Shown here one piece after another: positions 10,701 to 17,154 of a DNA stretch of 64,000 bases. The stretch comes from an uncultured Lentisphaeria bacterium (GTDB lineage Bacteria > Verrucomicrobiota > Lentisphaeria > Victivallales > Victivallaceae): contig CAIPAT010000319.1 in assembly GCA_903863035.1 (NCBI GenBank), positions 1-64,000 on the forward strand. The letters run 5' to 3'. How positions within the stretch are numbered: the stretch's first letter is position 1; each line of letters opens with the position of its first letter. A program made the translations under genes and the position numbers. The notes below the pieces were generated by a model. It was not told the DNA's origin. It saw nothing but the letters and a program-made list of their open reading frames with translations, and searched no databases.

Positions 10701-11938
10701 ATAAAACCCGGAATTTCAATTGCCTCAAATGATTGAAAATTGGTTCCCCACGCCTGGTTTGCCGCCACAATGCCGGAAAACTTTATTCTCATGGCTTCTT
10801 TAAAGTCATTTCTGGATATTTTCTTAGTGTTATTATACAGTACTTCATTAAAAAGCTCATAGCAGAAAACCGGATATTTCCTGGTGTATTGCATCCAGGT
10901 TTTGAATAATTCGCGGTAAGCATCCACCCCCAATGGATTATATGGATCGTATGCGAAAAAATGCCCGACATCCACAACTTCCGGCAAATATGTTTTCAGC
11001 GCATTATAATATCCGCTGGCTTTGTGTTCATGCCAGAACATAAGCCCGTTTCTCATAGAACGCAGCATGACCGCCTCATACCACGGGTTTGGACTCCATT
11101 GAATTTCAATCCTGTCCCCGTCAACTTTCGGCGGATAGAGCGAATATATCTGATCCGCATTATAGTCATAAAGATCAATGTCAAGCGTTCTGAACAGCCA
11201 CGGCGGCCCCTCATTGTCCATCTGCCAGCCGCCGATCAGAAACACCGGCCGGCCGTTGCGCAGGAAGTTACGACCTTTAATAGTGACATTCTGAACTTTC
11301 TCAGGAAAAACTTCTTTGCAGACAGGTGTTTTATCCGGGAATATAATCGGCTTAATCATCGGCGTATATTTTTTCAGGGTGACGCTTGTTGCCAGAGTGT
11401 CAGTACCGGTTAGAAACTCCATTTTTTTGACTGCCAATACTGTTCCGGCTGGAAATGACTCAAACCGCACTGCGCCGATATCTTTCGGATCCAGTTGACC
11501 ATCTTTTACTTTAGCTCCGCCATATGTTACCAAAGAAAATTTTAACAATGGAATTTCATGAGTCTGCCACTCTTTGGTTAAAGGAACAGCGTAATAATAT
11601 CGTTCTTCGCCGTTTTTCTCCTGAATTATAACAGTTATTGTGTCTCGCTGATTGCCTTCCTCCGCCTTGAGGCAAAGTTTCAGCGCAATGGGAGTCGCCC
11701 CTTTTAACGCTCCGTCCGGAAGTGTTTTTGCGGCAATACCGGACTGCTGGCGGAAATCAAATATAAGCGATTGTTTTTCACCGCGTTGCAACTGCAACCG
11801 GATATTTTCTTTCGGCCATGTGTGCCATCCCGCGAGTTTATCTTTAGCAAAGTCATCAATAATATATGAGCCTGTCTCTGCACCAGCAGCGCAAAACGAA
11901 AAAACCAGAGTAATAAATAATGTTATTATGCTCCTCAT
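7769..11938 (-). CDS. Large secreted clan-A glycoside hydrolase with GH2-type sugar-binding domain
   Basis: 1389 residues with a signal peptide (MRSIITLFITLVFSFCAAGA). Order: N-terminal carbohydrate-binding-like beta-sandwich (about 25-180); TIM-barrel (about 220-550) with ELFNEV, whose Glu365 is the likely acid/base, and KPIFNAES, whose Glu547 is the likely nucleophile; a GH2-type jelly roll inserted after it (about 565-700, HGEWKFYD to YFGGIRGYV); a trimerisation/GATase-like region; and a C-terminal region ending in another GATase-like fold (GLLICGNGFLN). This resembles beta-galactosidase GH42-type architecture, but the exact family is not certain. It starts 11 bases after the regulator gene ends, with AAAGG as ribosome-binding site, so the two are surely co-transcribed. 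Confidence 0.7.
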   Translation of the reverse strand: MRSIITLFITLVFSFCAAGAETGSYIIDDFAKDKLAGWHTWPKENIRLQLQRGEKQSLIFDFRQQSGIAAKTLPDGALKGATPIALKLCLKAEEGNQRDTITVIIQEKNGEERYYYAVPLTKEWQTHEIPLLKFSLVTYGGAKVKDGQLDPKDIGAVRFESFPAGTVLAVKKMEFLTGTDTLATSVTLKKYTPMIKPIIFPDKTPVCKEVFPEKVQNVTIKGRNFLRNGRPVFLIGGWQMDNEGPPWLFRTLDIDLYDYNADQIYSLYPPKVDGDRIEIQWSPNPWYEAVMLRSMRNGLMFWHEHKASGYYNALKTYLPEVVDVGHFFAYDPYNPLGVDAYRELFKTWMQYTRKYPVFCYELFNEVLYNNTKKISRNDFKEAMRIKFSGIVAANQAWGTNFQSFEAIEIPGFIDNPENSLNTKSREVLTRQDAGKYPNLYIDWQKFQEKRAAEAFANLMKIMREYDPDSKKFSTIQSHCQLFFDFADAGVHPEAVDENSDFYSHEMSQSLFDTDYCENPANVKDMIKPLLTHDIVRNITNKPIFNAESPIGITRRGEDKKELVANDLAGLHGEWKFYDATGKEPAAWNGTAFDDSQWGKINVPGMWGQQGHNQCKTGLYRKTFNFKMSSAEKDKKFYLNGEAFADEAQIYLNGVLIGSPKGFNSTFSFDISSLIKSKNVLAVKIQNNYFSDGMYFGGIRGYVSVNNSGAVQDKPPLEPKHFRTQLWSQFAHGINGVMVCYDSMLYNSAAKVIPKVKKEIESVSEIIMNTEPPAAQTASIYPFETNRGFQYSGYIEKLSGPATNDLIDFYGPLLFFGAGLDVIRNKDIKKLDPARQKLLFMSGNIRVPPDTINDMEKYLEKGGTIVADFGSSGINDDTHGKIDASAIFGIKIEGLSKTEKTVLPGIAGDKPVKTQIRFADKNIYADIKAVNAEVIAKFEDGSPAVTCRRAGSGAAWYIAAKLPYHATKNIIEHILLTAGAKPPVSVIAAPGLTRPEYIETRLFSHGKRHVAYILNWGKSADAAIGFNSLSEGNYLVRNLSTGNPLPPPDKNSYWTSDDLRSKMSMKLNSLDPVALLIEDSGEKPLAIKGISPERYEILDQLWTEMESPENAPVIAFSPITSMAPNYGDQPTALKLLNLNGFKTINYETGKTDLSKLNALIWVNAREPVKDPEPILNFVRNGGGLLICGNGFLNYHTALNAIMPLLSKLGVNQTYMKWLMTEKTGPDEDLLSVSCDIVHPDPLTEHVKVFKSASSGVVICQAPDAKVLVKAPADSNIPGAPVMVSFQYGKGRVVYISDYWWLRPLNFEKGDNPQLFLNIINSLTGRPPMKLSAETLDKALYITREKLKKAEEAEAKGNYTLAPYSNKKSSLPGSKKIQGIAGGDPIVDILN

Positions 11939-11949
11939 CTTGAACCTTT

Positions 11950-13059
11950 TTATTTAATTAACGTTGACTCGCGTATTTTTAATTCCGGCTTTATTATGAT
12001 AATCGGGACATCGGCGCCCTGGCTGGAGCAGAGATTTACTATCATCTCCGCGGAAACTTCAGCCATTCTCGCAAAAGACTGGGTTATTGAAGTCAATTTC
12101 GGCTTTATTCCGGCAAGAATCCACGGGAAAGTGTCATAAACTATCATCGCAATGTCCTCCGGAATCCTCAACTTTTTCTTTTTAATAGCGTCTACAGCCC
12201 ACAAGGCGGCCCAGTCTTCACAGACAATAACCGAATCTATCGCCGGACTTTTTCGTAAAATCACGTTCAGGGCGGCGAGAGTTCCCTTTGAGTCTTTCGG
12301 TTTTATGGGCTGCTCTACCGCCTGCTCCGGCGCTATCCCCCCGTCAGCGAGAGCGCTTCGGAATCCGCTCAGCCGCCTTTCTGTCCATGGCTCATGATTG
12401 AAATACATTAAAAGCGGTCTTTTCCTGCCGATGTCTATAAGATGCCGCGCAGCCATATAAGTCCCCTCAAAATTGTCCATGTCAACCATTGGCACGCGTC
12501 TCATGCCCTTCATTTCCCCCATCACGACAAATTTTATTCCCTTATTTTGCATAAGCATAATTTCTTTGTCGGACGGCTGGTAATTTATAAAAATATATCC
12601 GTCGTATGTACTTAAATCATGATTCCTTTCCGCCAGACAGTCCAGTATTTTTTCTGATGGTTTCACCGGGATAATCTCATGCTTAAAAGCAGGAAATCTT
12701 ATTTGCGCTTTGTAGAAACCCAGAAAAATCTGGCTGTAATACGGGTCTATCTCAAGCGGATAGTCGGTCTGAACGCAAACACAGCCTATTTTAAGTTTTT
12801 TGATTACTGGTTTGGATGCCGGAATATAAGGCTTATTGGAGACAAAGGTGCCGCGCCTTCTTGTCTGCTCGATAATTCCTTCTTCTTTCAGTTGCTGCAT
12901 TGCGCTGCGGATTGTGATTCTTGAATATCCGAATGTCTCTGCGAGCTGCCTCTCGGTGGGCAGTTTCCCTTCAGGATTAAACTCCCCGGCAAAGATCTTC
13001 TTTTTCAGTTCGCTGATAAGTATGTTGTATTTGTAAAGTTTATTTTCCTGAATATCCAT
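11950..13059 (-). CDS. GntR-HTH/LacI-type hybrid transcriptional regulator
   Basis: 369 residues. N-terminal winged helix of GntR type (LPTERQLAETFGYSRITIRS, then EGIIEQTRRRGTFVS; about 30-75), fused to a periplasmic-binding-protein-like sensor domain (about 90-369) ending in KIRESTLI, the usual LacI/GalR tail. It should bind a sugar ligand and control the downstream minus-strand run of glycosidase, pseudopilin, lyase and DUF4434 protein. A CGGAGAC ribosome-binding site precedes the ATG. A good promoter lies at 13099-13127 and two TTGGTATTAT direct repeats sit just upstream of it, so autoregulation is plausible. Confidence 0.88.
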   Translation of the reverse strand: MDIQENKLYKYNILISELKKKIFAGEFNPEGKLPTERQLAETFGYSRITIRSAMQQLKEEGIIEQTRRRGTFVSNKPYIPASKPVIKKLKIGCVCVQTDYPLEIDPYYSQIFLGFYKAQIRFPAFKHEIIPVKPSEKILDCLAERNHDLSTYDGYIFINYQPSDKEIMLMQNKGIKFVVMGEMKGMRRVPMVDMDNFEGTYMAARHLIDIGRKRPLLMYFNHEPWTERRLSGFRSALADGGIAPEQAVEQPIKPKDSKGTLAALNVILRKSPAIDSVIVCEDWAALWAVDAIKKKKLRIPEDIAMIVYDTFPWILAGIKPKLTSITQSFARMAEVSAEMIVNLCSSQGADVPIIIIKPELKIRESTLIK

Positions 13060-13098
13060 TTTTGTCTCCGAATTATTTCCGTATCTGTTATATTATAG

Positions 13099-13127
13099 AT
13101 TATAAGTCATATTAACGTAAAAAGCAA
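13099..13127 (-). promoter_or_regulatory. Sigma-70 promoter of the 13059 regulator operon
   Basis: Read on the minus strand: -35 TTGCTT (13127-13122), 17-base spacer, -10 TATAAT (13104-13099). The start codon is 40 bases downstream of the -10. Confidence 0.65.
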
Positions 13128-13129
13128 CA

Positions 13130-13152
13130 TTGGTATTATCATTTGGTATTAT
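13130..13152 (+). promoter_or_regulatory. Tandem TTGGTATTAT repeat upstream of -35
   Basis: Two exact TTGGTATTAT copies (13130-13139 and 13143-13152), 13 bases apart, directly upstream of the -35 box. Position suggests an activator or repressor site for the divergently read operon. The protein that binds is unknown. Confidence 0.4.
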
Positions 13153-13244
13153 TTATTTGGCTTTTTTTTACAATGTCGTTCCGCAAAATATAAATCAACT
13201 TTATTTTCTGAATCTTTAGCGCTTTGGAAGATTTTGAAAAGGTG

Positions 13245-13273
13245 TTGACAAAACACATTTCCGGCATTATACT
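13245..13273 (+). promoter_or_regulatory. Strong sigma-70 promoter with no gene downstream
   Basis: TTGACA (13245-13250), 17-base spacer, TATACT (13268-13273) on the plus strand. No credible ORF with a ribosome-binding site follows, but a terminator-like hairpin lies about 70-165 bases downstream. Confidence 0.6.
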
Positions 13274-13279
13274 GTTTAG

Positions 13280-13438
13280 TAGGGTCTGCAAGGAATATAA
13301 ACACCTAATTGTAGTGTTGACCAAAAAAATAAAGGCAGACGCCTGGAAGGCGATCACATCAGTTGAAGGTCGTATTGTACATAGTAAATTGTGTTTAACA
13401 TGGTTATTTGAAGAATCTGATCGCCTTCCTCCTTTTTT
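13280..13438 (+). ncRNA. Candidate small structured RNA
   Basis: Begins about 7 bases after the TATACT box and ends at a T6 run (13433-13438). A 12-base perfect stem pairs GGAAGGCGATCA (13345-13356) with TGATCGCCTTCC (13418-13429), enclosing a 61-base loop. A small AGGC/GCCT hairpin (13333-13344) precedes it. An 88-codon open frame across it lacks a ribosome-binding site. A free small RNA or a long terminator of an aborted transcript both fit. Confidence 0.45.
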
Positions 13439-13464
13439 GTACCTCCAATCAAAACTTTCACTAT

Positions 13465-13535
13465 TATACTCTGCACGACTGCAAATTTAAACACAGGCAT
13501 TCTTCTATTTTAAATTTACAGCCGCGTAGAGTATT
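13465..13535. repeat. Family B MITE-like repeat, short copy
   Basis: 71 bases with imperfect 26-base terminal inverted repeats: TATACTCTGCACGACTG at 13465 and, reversed, AATACTCTACGCGGCTG from 13535 (21 of 26 matching). Related to 14882-15036 and 55140-55255. Confidence 0.7.
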
Positions 13536-13549
13536 TTTTTGTGGATTTA

Positions 13550-13675
13550 ATACCGATTCGCAATCTTAGGAGTCGTTCAAAAATAACTGGCACTTTCTAC
13601 TGGTCCTCCGGGGAACGGAGCCGTTTTCAAATAAACATAAAAGGGCCTTGCCGCAAAGCGGTTGCGATTCGGTAT
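13550..13675. repeat. Inverted-repeat-bounded block containing family A motifs
   Basis: Ends are ATACCGATTCGCAATC (13550-13565) and GGTTGCGATTCGGTAT (13660-13675), pairing at 14 of 16 positions. Inside are two family A motifs: AGGAGTCGTTCAAAAATAAC (13568-13587) and CGGAGCCGTTTTCAAATAAAC-like (13616-13636). Bases 13568-13616 match the reverse complement of 35993-36041 with 4 mismatches in 49. Confidence 0.65.
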
Positions 13676-13713
13676 AAAGTTTCCTGATTTTTTACTTTTT
13701 TTATAATCTTACT

Positions 13714-13742
13714 TGCCTTTTCCGTATCGATACAGTATAATC
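13714..13742 (+). promoter_or_regulatory. Promoter with GTATCGATAC operator (PL22-like gene)
   Basis: -35 TTGCCT (13714-13719), 17-base spacer, -10 TATAAT (13737-13742). The palindrome GTATCGATAC (13725-13734) lies inside the spacer. The block from about 13711 to 13749 is almost identical to 15114-15152 upstream of the next regulator, so both are probably controlled by that regulator. Confidence 0.75.
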
Positions 13743-13828
13743 GGTATGCAGTTTAATGATAATTAAGTCGGCAGACCTGTTCCGGCGTCGCCGGATTATA
13801 CCGCAATGCCGGTCAAAGTAACTATAGG

Positions 13829-14878
13829 ATGACACCAATGCAAACATTTCCTTCAAATTCGTATTTCACTTATCCGCATTCGAACGGGTTTACCAGGAGT
13901 GGTCTGGTCTACGGCCGGCTTCTTGATAAAGAAAACATACTGATCCGGCGCGACTTTGAGACTGGAGAAGATACCGTAATATTCACGGCCCCCCGACCGG
14001 AAAGCGGCTGTCTCTGGTATGATATCGCTCAGGAAGTCGATCTGATGGCCACCGTCTCCGGAGAGACCTTAGTGTTGATCCCGCTGGATGAGCCGGAAAA
14101 CACGCGTACACTTTACAGTGCGGCGGCAGGATGCAGCCTGAACGGAATTATGAGTCTTAAGAGTGACGGATCATGTGTACTGCTGGGAGAGTGCCGGACA
14201 GATGGCGTCAAAGCAGCAGTGGAAGTCGATGTGCGCAGCGGAGTTGCCCGGACTCTATTTTCCAATACATGGTGGGCAAATCATTTTCACTACTGCCCGC
14301 ATGATGAAAACTGGGTCGCCTACTGTCATGAAGGCCCGACACGGACAATTCCCGACCGGGTGTGGGGATGGCATGCGACACTGGCGCCCGCCGGACGGTG
14401 TTTATTCGACCAGCAGTCCGGCACACCGGATTTGCTGCTGTGTGTCGGACATGAGCGCTGGTGCTTCCATAAGACCGCCGCGCTGGCTGTTGCCTACGGC
14501 GACAGTGCGGCCGGTCCGCGCGGGTTGTATGAGATTTTCGTCGATGGACACTCCCCGCGTCTGGTCAGCGAAGGGGATCGCGACTGGCATTGCAACATCA
14601 GCCGGGACGGCGCTTTTGCCGTCGTCGATACGACCGGCAGTTATGCCTTTCCCGGCAAGGGGTGGGAGAATAATGACCACCGGAGCGACGTTATTCTCAT
14701 TGATATGATTACCGGCATACGCCGCCATCTGTTCCGCACCGGCGAACACAGCGCAGGTTATCAGCATCCATTCCATCCGCATCCGGCAATCAGCCCTGAC
14801 AGCCGTTATGTTGTTTTTAATGATTACATTCCATTTGCTGAAGGCGTCTCGCCGGCAGTACGGCTGATTACGATTTGA
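13829..14878 (+). CDS. Oligogalacturonate lyase-like beta-propeller (PL22-like)
   Basis: 349 residues, seven-bladed propeller-like sequence without signal peptide, so cytoplasmic. Segments match the oligogalacturonate lyase pattern: WANHFHYCPHDENWVAYCHE then GPTRTIPDRVWGW (about 148-180), GHERWCFHKTAALAVAY (about 209-225) and HPHPAISPDSRYVVFNDY near the end; the conserved His residues are candidate manganese ligands. Known family members split unsaturated digalacturonate, the last cytoplasmic step in pectin breakdown. Its promoter carries the same palindrome as the promoter of the following regulator, placing it in that regulon. The true initiator may be the ATG at 13829 or the one three codons later. 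Substrate could differ from galacturonate. Confidence 0.65.
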   Translation: MTPMQTFPSNSYFTYPHSNGFTRSGLVYGRLLDKENILIRRDFETGEDTVIFTAPRPESGCLWYDIAQEVDLMATVSGETLVLIPLDEPENTRTLYSAAAGCSLNGIMSLKSDGSCVLLGECRTDGVKAAVEVDVRSGVARTLFSNTWWANHFHYCPHDENWVAYCHEGPTRTIPDRVWGWHATLAPAGRCLFDQQSGTPDLLLCVGHERWCFHKTAALAVAYGDSAAGPRGLYEIFVDGHSPRLVSEGDRDWHCNISRDGAFAVVDTTGSYAFPGKGWENNDHRSDVILIDMITGIRRHLFRTGEHSAGYQHPFHPHPAISPDSRYVVFNDYIPFAEGVSPAVRLITI

Positions 14879-14881
14879 AAA

Positions 14882-15036
14882 TATACTCTAAACGGCTGGA
14901 AATTTCACCTGGATTGCGAGGATTTTGAGAATTGGTTCGTATTCTCAGAGGCTGCCGCTACCGTGGCATCGCAAGCACCCGAAGAGCGTGAAGCCACTGC
15001 TTGTCTATGCTTAAATTTTCAGCGGTACAGAGTATA
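14882..15036. repeat. Family B MITE-like repeat, full copy
   Basis: 155 bases with terminal inverted repeats (TATACTCTAAACGGCTG at 14882; reversed TATACTCTGTACCGCTG from 15036). The first ~115 bases are homologous to 55140-55255. It begins four bases after the stop codon of the PL22-like gene. No ORF. Confidence 0.75.
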
Positions 15037-15116
15037 AGCACCATTTTGAATTATGGGGTGTAATGGCTCAATAGAGTATGGGGAATATTTTTTTTTGCTA
15101 TTTTTTCAAAGATTAC

Positions 15117-15145
15117 TTGTGTTTTCCGTATCGATACAGTATAAT
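15117..15145 (+). promoter_or_regulatory. Promoter with GTATCGATAC operator (regulator gene)
   Basis: -35 TTGTGT (15117-15122), 17-base spacer, -10 TATAAT (15140-15145), palindrome GTATCGATAC at 15128-15137. Near-duplicate of 13714-13742, pointing to autoregulation by the gene at 15173. Confidence 0.75.
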
Positions 15146-15172
15146 CAGTATATATAAAGTGCGGAGTTTACA

Positions 15173-16240
15173 ATGATCAAGCCAGTGAAATACGAAGATT
15201 TGTATGAACGTCTGAAAGCAAGATTGACCGGGTTGAATCCCGGCGAGAATTTTCTTTCCGTGCGTGACATCATGTCACATCATGATGTCAGCCAGGCTAC
15301 TGTAACCAAAGCACTGGAGCCGCTGCTGGCGGAAAAACTGCTGGAGAAGCGCCGCGGGGTCGGAATGTATGTAACAGAGGAAGTGTTAAAGTACCGGCAA
15401 ACCGCGCCGCCGGTCATTGCGCTGGCCATGCCGCTCTGGCCTGCCAGAGCGTTCCAAATGATTGAAAATGAGTTTATCCGATTCTCGCAAGAGGGCGGCT
15501 ACCTGGATGAAATCATTCACTTTGACTGGCATGACAATGTCATCTGCAAACTTCCGCCCAAGAAAATAGATGGATTGATTGTCATCCCCGCGTCTGATAA
15601 TATCCGGGCTGAACATATCCAAGCGCTGGATAAACTGAATGTCCCGTATGCCTTTTTCGGACAGCAGATGAAAGAATTGCCGGTCTCAGCCGTTTATGAC
15701 GACGGGGTCTATACCGGAGCGCTGGCGGCCGATCATCTGATCAAGCTTGGACATAAAAAACTGATGCTCATGATTACAGAACCAGGAGTCGAAGTTATCA
15801 AGGACCGGATTGAAGGATTTAAGAATTGTTGCCGTTCGCAAGTGGACGCCGTTACTGAAATCGATTGCAAGGTTAAAAATGGCGAAAATCCTATTGTGAA
15901 AGCTTATTCGACGGCCAAAAAACTGCTGGCGGCAGGCAGGCCGGATTTTACCGGTATTTATGTTTTAAGTGAAGAACCGTGTCTTGGCCTGTACAAGGCC
16001 TTGTATGAGCAAGGAATCCGCATTCCTGAAGATATCAGTATCATTGGTACGGACAATATTGCCAACAGCGAGTATTTTTATCCCGGACTGACCACGGTCG
16101 AGACCTCGCAGGAAGAGATGTTGCAAGCGGCGGTCGCCATGATGATAAAGATGATTGCGGAACCAGACTGTCCCCCGGTAAAACAGCGTATTGAATCCAG
16201 ACTTATAATTCGCGAATCAACAATGAAATGTATAAGATAA
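15173..16240 (+). CDS. GntR-HTH/LacI-type hybrid transcriptional regulator
   Basis: 355 residues. Winged-helix N-terminus (FLSVRDIMSHHDVSQATVTK, EKRRGVGMYVTEE; about 25-70) followed by a LacI-type sugar-sensing domain (KIDGLIVIPASD; LGHKKLMLMI; IPEDISIIGTDNI) ending with RLIIRESTM. A CGGAG ribosome-binding site is 8 bases before the ATG. The shared palindrome in its own promoter and that of the PL22-like gene supports autoregulation plus control of that gene. It also lies 152 bases upstream of the pseudopilin/GH39-like pair, with no obvious terminator between, so it may be transcribed with them. Confidence 0.88.
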   Translation: MIKPVKYEDLYERLKARLTGLNPGENFLSVRDIMSHHDVSQATVTKALEPLLAEKLLEKRRGVGMYVTEEVLKYRQTAPPVIALAMPLWPARAFQMIENEFIRFSQEGGYLDEIIHFDWHDNVICKLPPKKIDGLIVIPASDNIRAEHIQALDKLNVPYAFFGQQMKELPVSAVYDDGVYTGALAADHLIKLGHKKLMLMITEPGVEVIKDRIEGFKNCCRSQVDAVTEIDCKVKNGENPIVKAYSTAKKLLAAGRPDFTGIYVLSEEPCLGLYKALYEQGIRIPEDISIIGTDNIANSEYFYPGLTTVETSQEEMLQAAVAMMIKMIAEPDCPPVKQRIESRLIIRESTMKCIR

Positions 16241-16392
16241 ATCACCGCAGAGTAAGAATTAAGTTAATAAAATTAAAAATATGAACAACAAATAACAAAG
16301 TTAAAAATGGAAGGAGAATAAAGAGATTATTATCTCAGCAGGTCGATTTTTCAACACTAGACAATCAACACAGTAGAACAGGAGAAAAGATC

Positions 16393-17154
16393 ATGAAAAG
16401 ACAAAAATTTACGCTCATTGAGCTCCTCGTGGTGATCGCGATCATCGCCATTTTGGCCGGCATGCTGCTGCCGGCGCTGAATAAAGCGCGGGAAAAAGGG
16501 AAACAGATCAAATGTGTCAGTAATTTAAAGCAGGTTTACCTCGGGCTGACCAATTATGCCATGGATTATGCCACATATCCGGCGGCAAAACCGTCAGGGA
16601 CAATGAACTGGGGTGCCAATGAAGGCTGGTGGCAGATCAGAGTTGCGCCGTATTTTAAAAATACTATTGCAATTAACGGTAACTGGACTACCGCTGCTCA
16701 GGTGCGTAACGGCGGGCCGTTGAACTGCCCGAACGTACCTGTTATCACGCTTGATACCAATTGTTTTTCGATGAATAACTTCGGCTATCCGATAAACTAT
16801 ATGGGGATGAATGGCGGGGTTCCGGCTATATCCTCCGGTACTCCGGATGCAAATACCTGCTATTTTATGCGCCCGGGCAGCAAGCCGACCCGCGGGGCCG
16901 GGGGTTATCCTAAACCTTCACTTTCAGATCTTGCATTCGTTACTGAACTGGGTTACTCTAACGGGACAAATGACATGTTTGCTCCCAATTTTGTCAATGG
17001 AGACTATGTTAATTCTGTTTACATCAGCAGCACCGGGCGCGATGGATTTTCAGCATCGTACCGGCATAGCTCGCTGAAAAATGTGCTGTGGTTTGAAGGG
17101 CATGTTGACAGTATTAAACCCAATACTATCAACTGGTACACTACACGCAATTAG
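16393..17154 (+). CDS. Pseudopilin-like protein with prepilin N-terminus and H-X9-[DE]G motif
   Basis: 253 residues. Five-residue leader MKRQK, then [20 protein letters not shown] and PALNKARE. Near the C-terminus [16 protein letters not shown] fits H-X9-DG except that Glu replaces Asp. The -1 residue is Lys instead of Gly. GGAG lies 9 bases before the ATG. Its TAG shares one base with the GTG of the next gene, a secreted glycosidase, implying coupled translation. The central part (tryptophans, glycines, [14 protein letters not shown]) is the variable, presumably exposed domain. The function is unknown; a role in displaying or exporting the partner enzyme is inference. Confidence 0.87.
   Translation: MKRQKFTLIELLVVIAIIAILAGMLLPALNKAREKGKQIKCVSNLKQVYLGLTNYAMDYATYPAAKPSGTMNWGANEGWWQIRVAPYFKNTIAINGNWTTAAQVRNGGPLNCPNVPVITLDTNCFSMNNFGYPINYMGMNGGVPAISSGTPDANTCYFMRPGSKPTRGAGGYPKPSLSDLAFVTELGYSNGTNDMFAPNFVNGDYVNSVYISSTGRDGFSASYRHSSLKNVLWFEGHVDSIKPNTINWYTTRN

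Noticed and set aside
13224-13490. 88-codon frame in the large intergenic gap
   Set aside because: TTG start without ribosome-binding site; crosses the promoter and the terminator-like stem and runs into a family B repeat.
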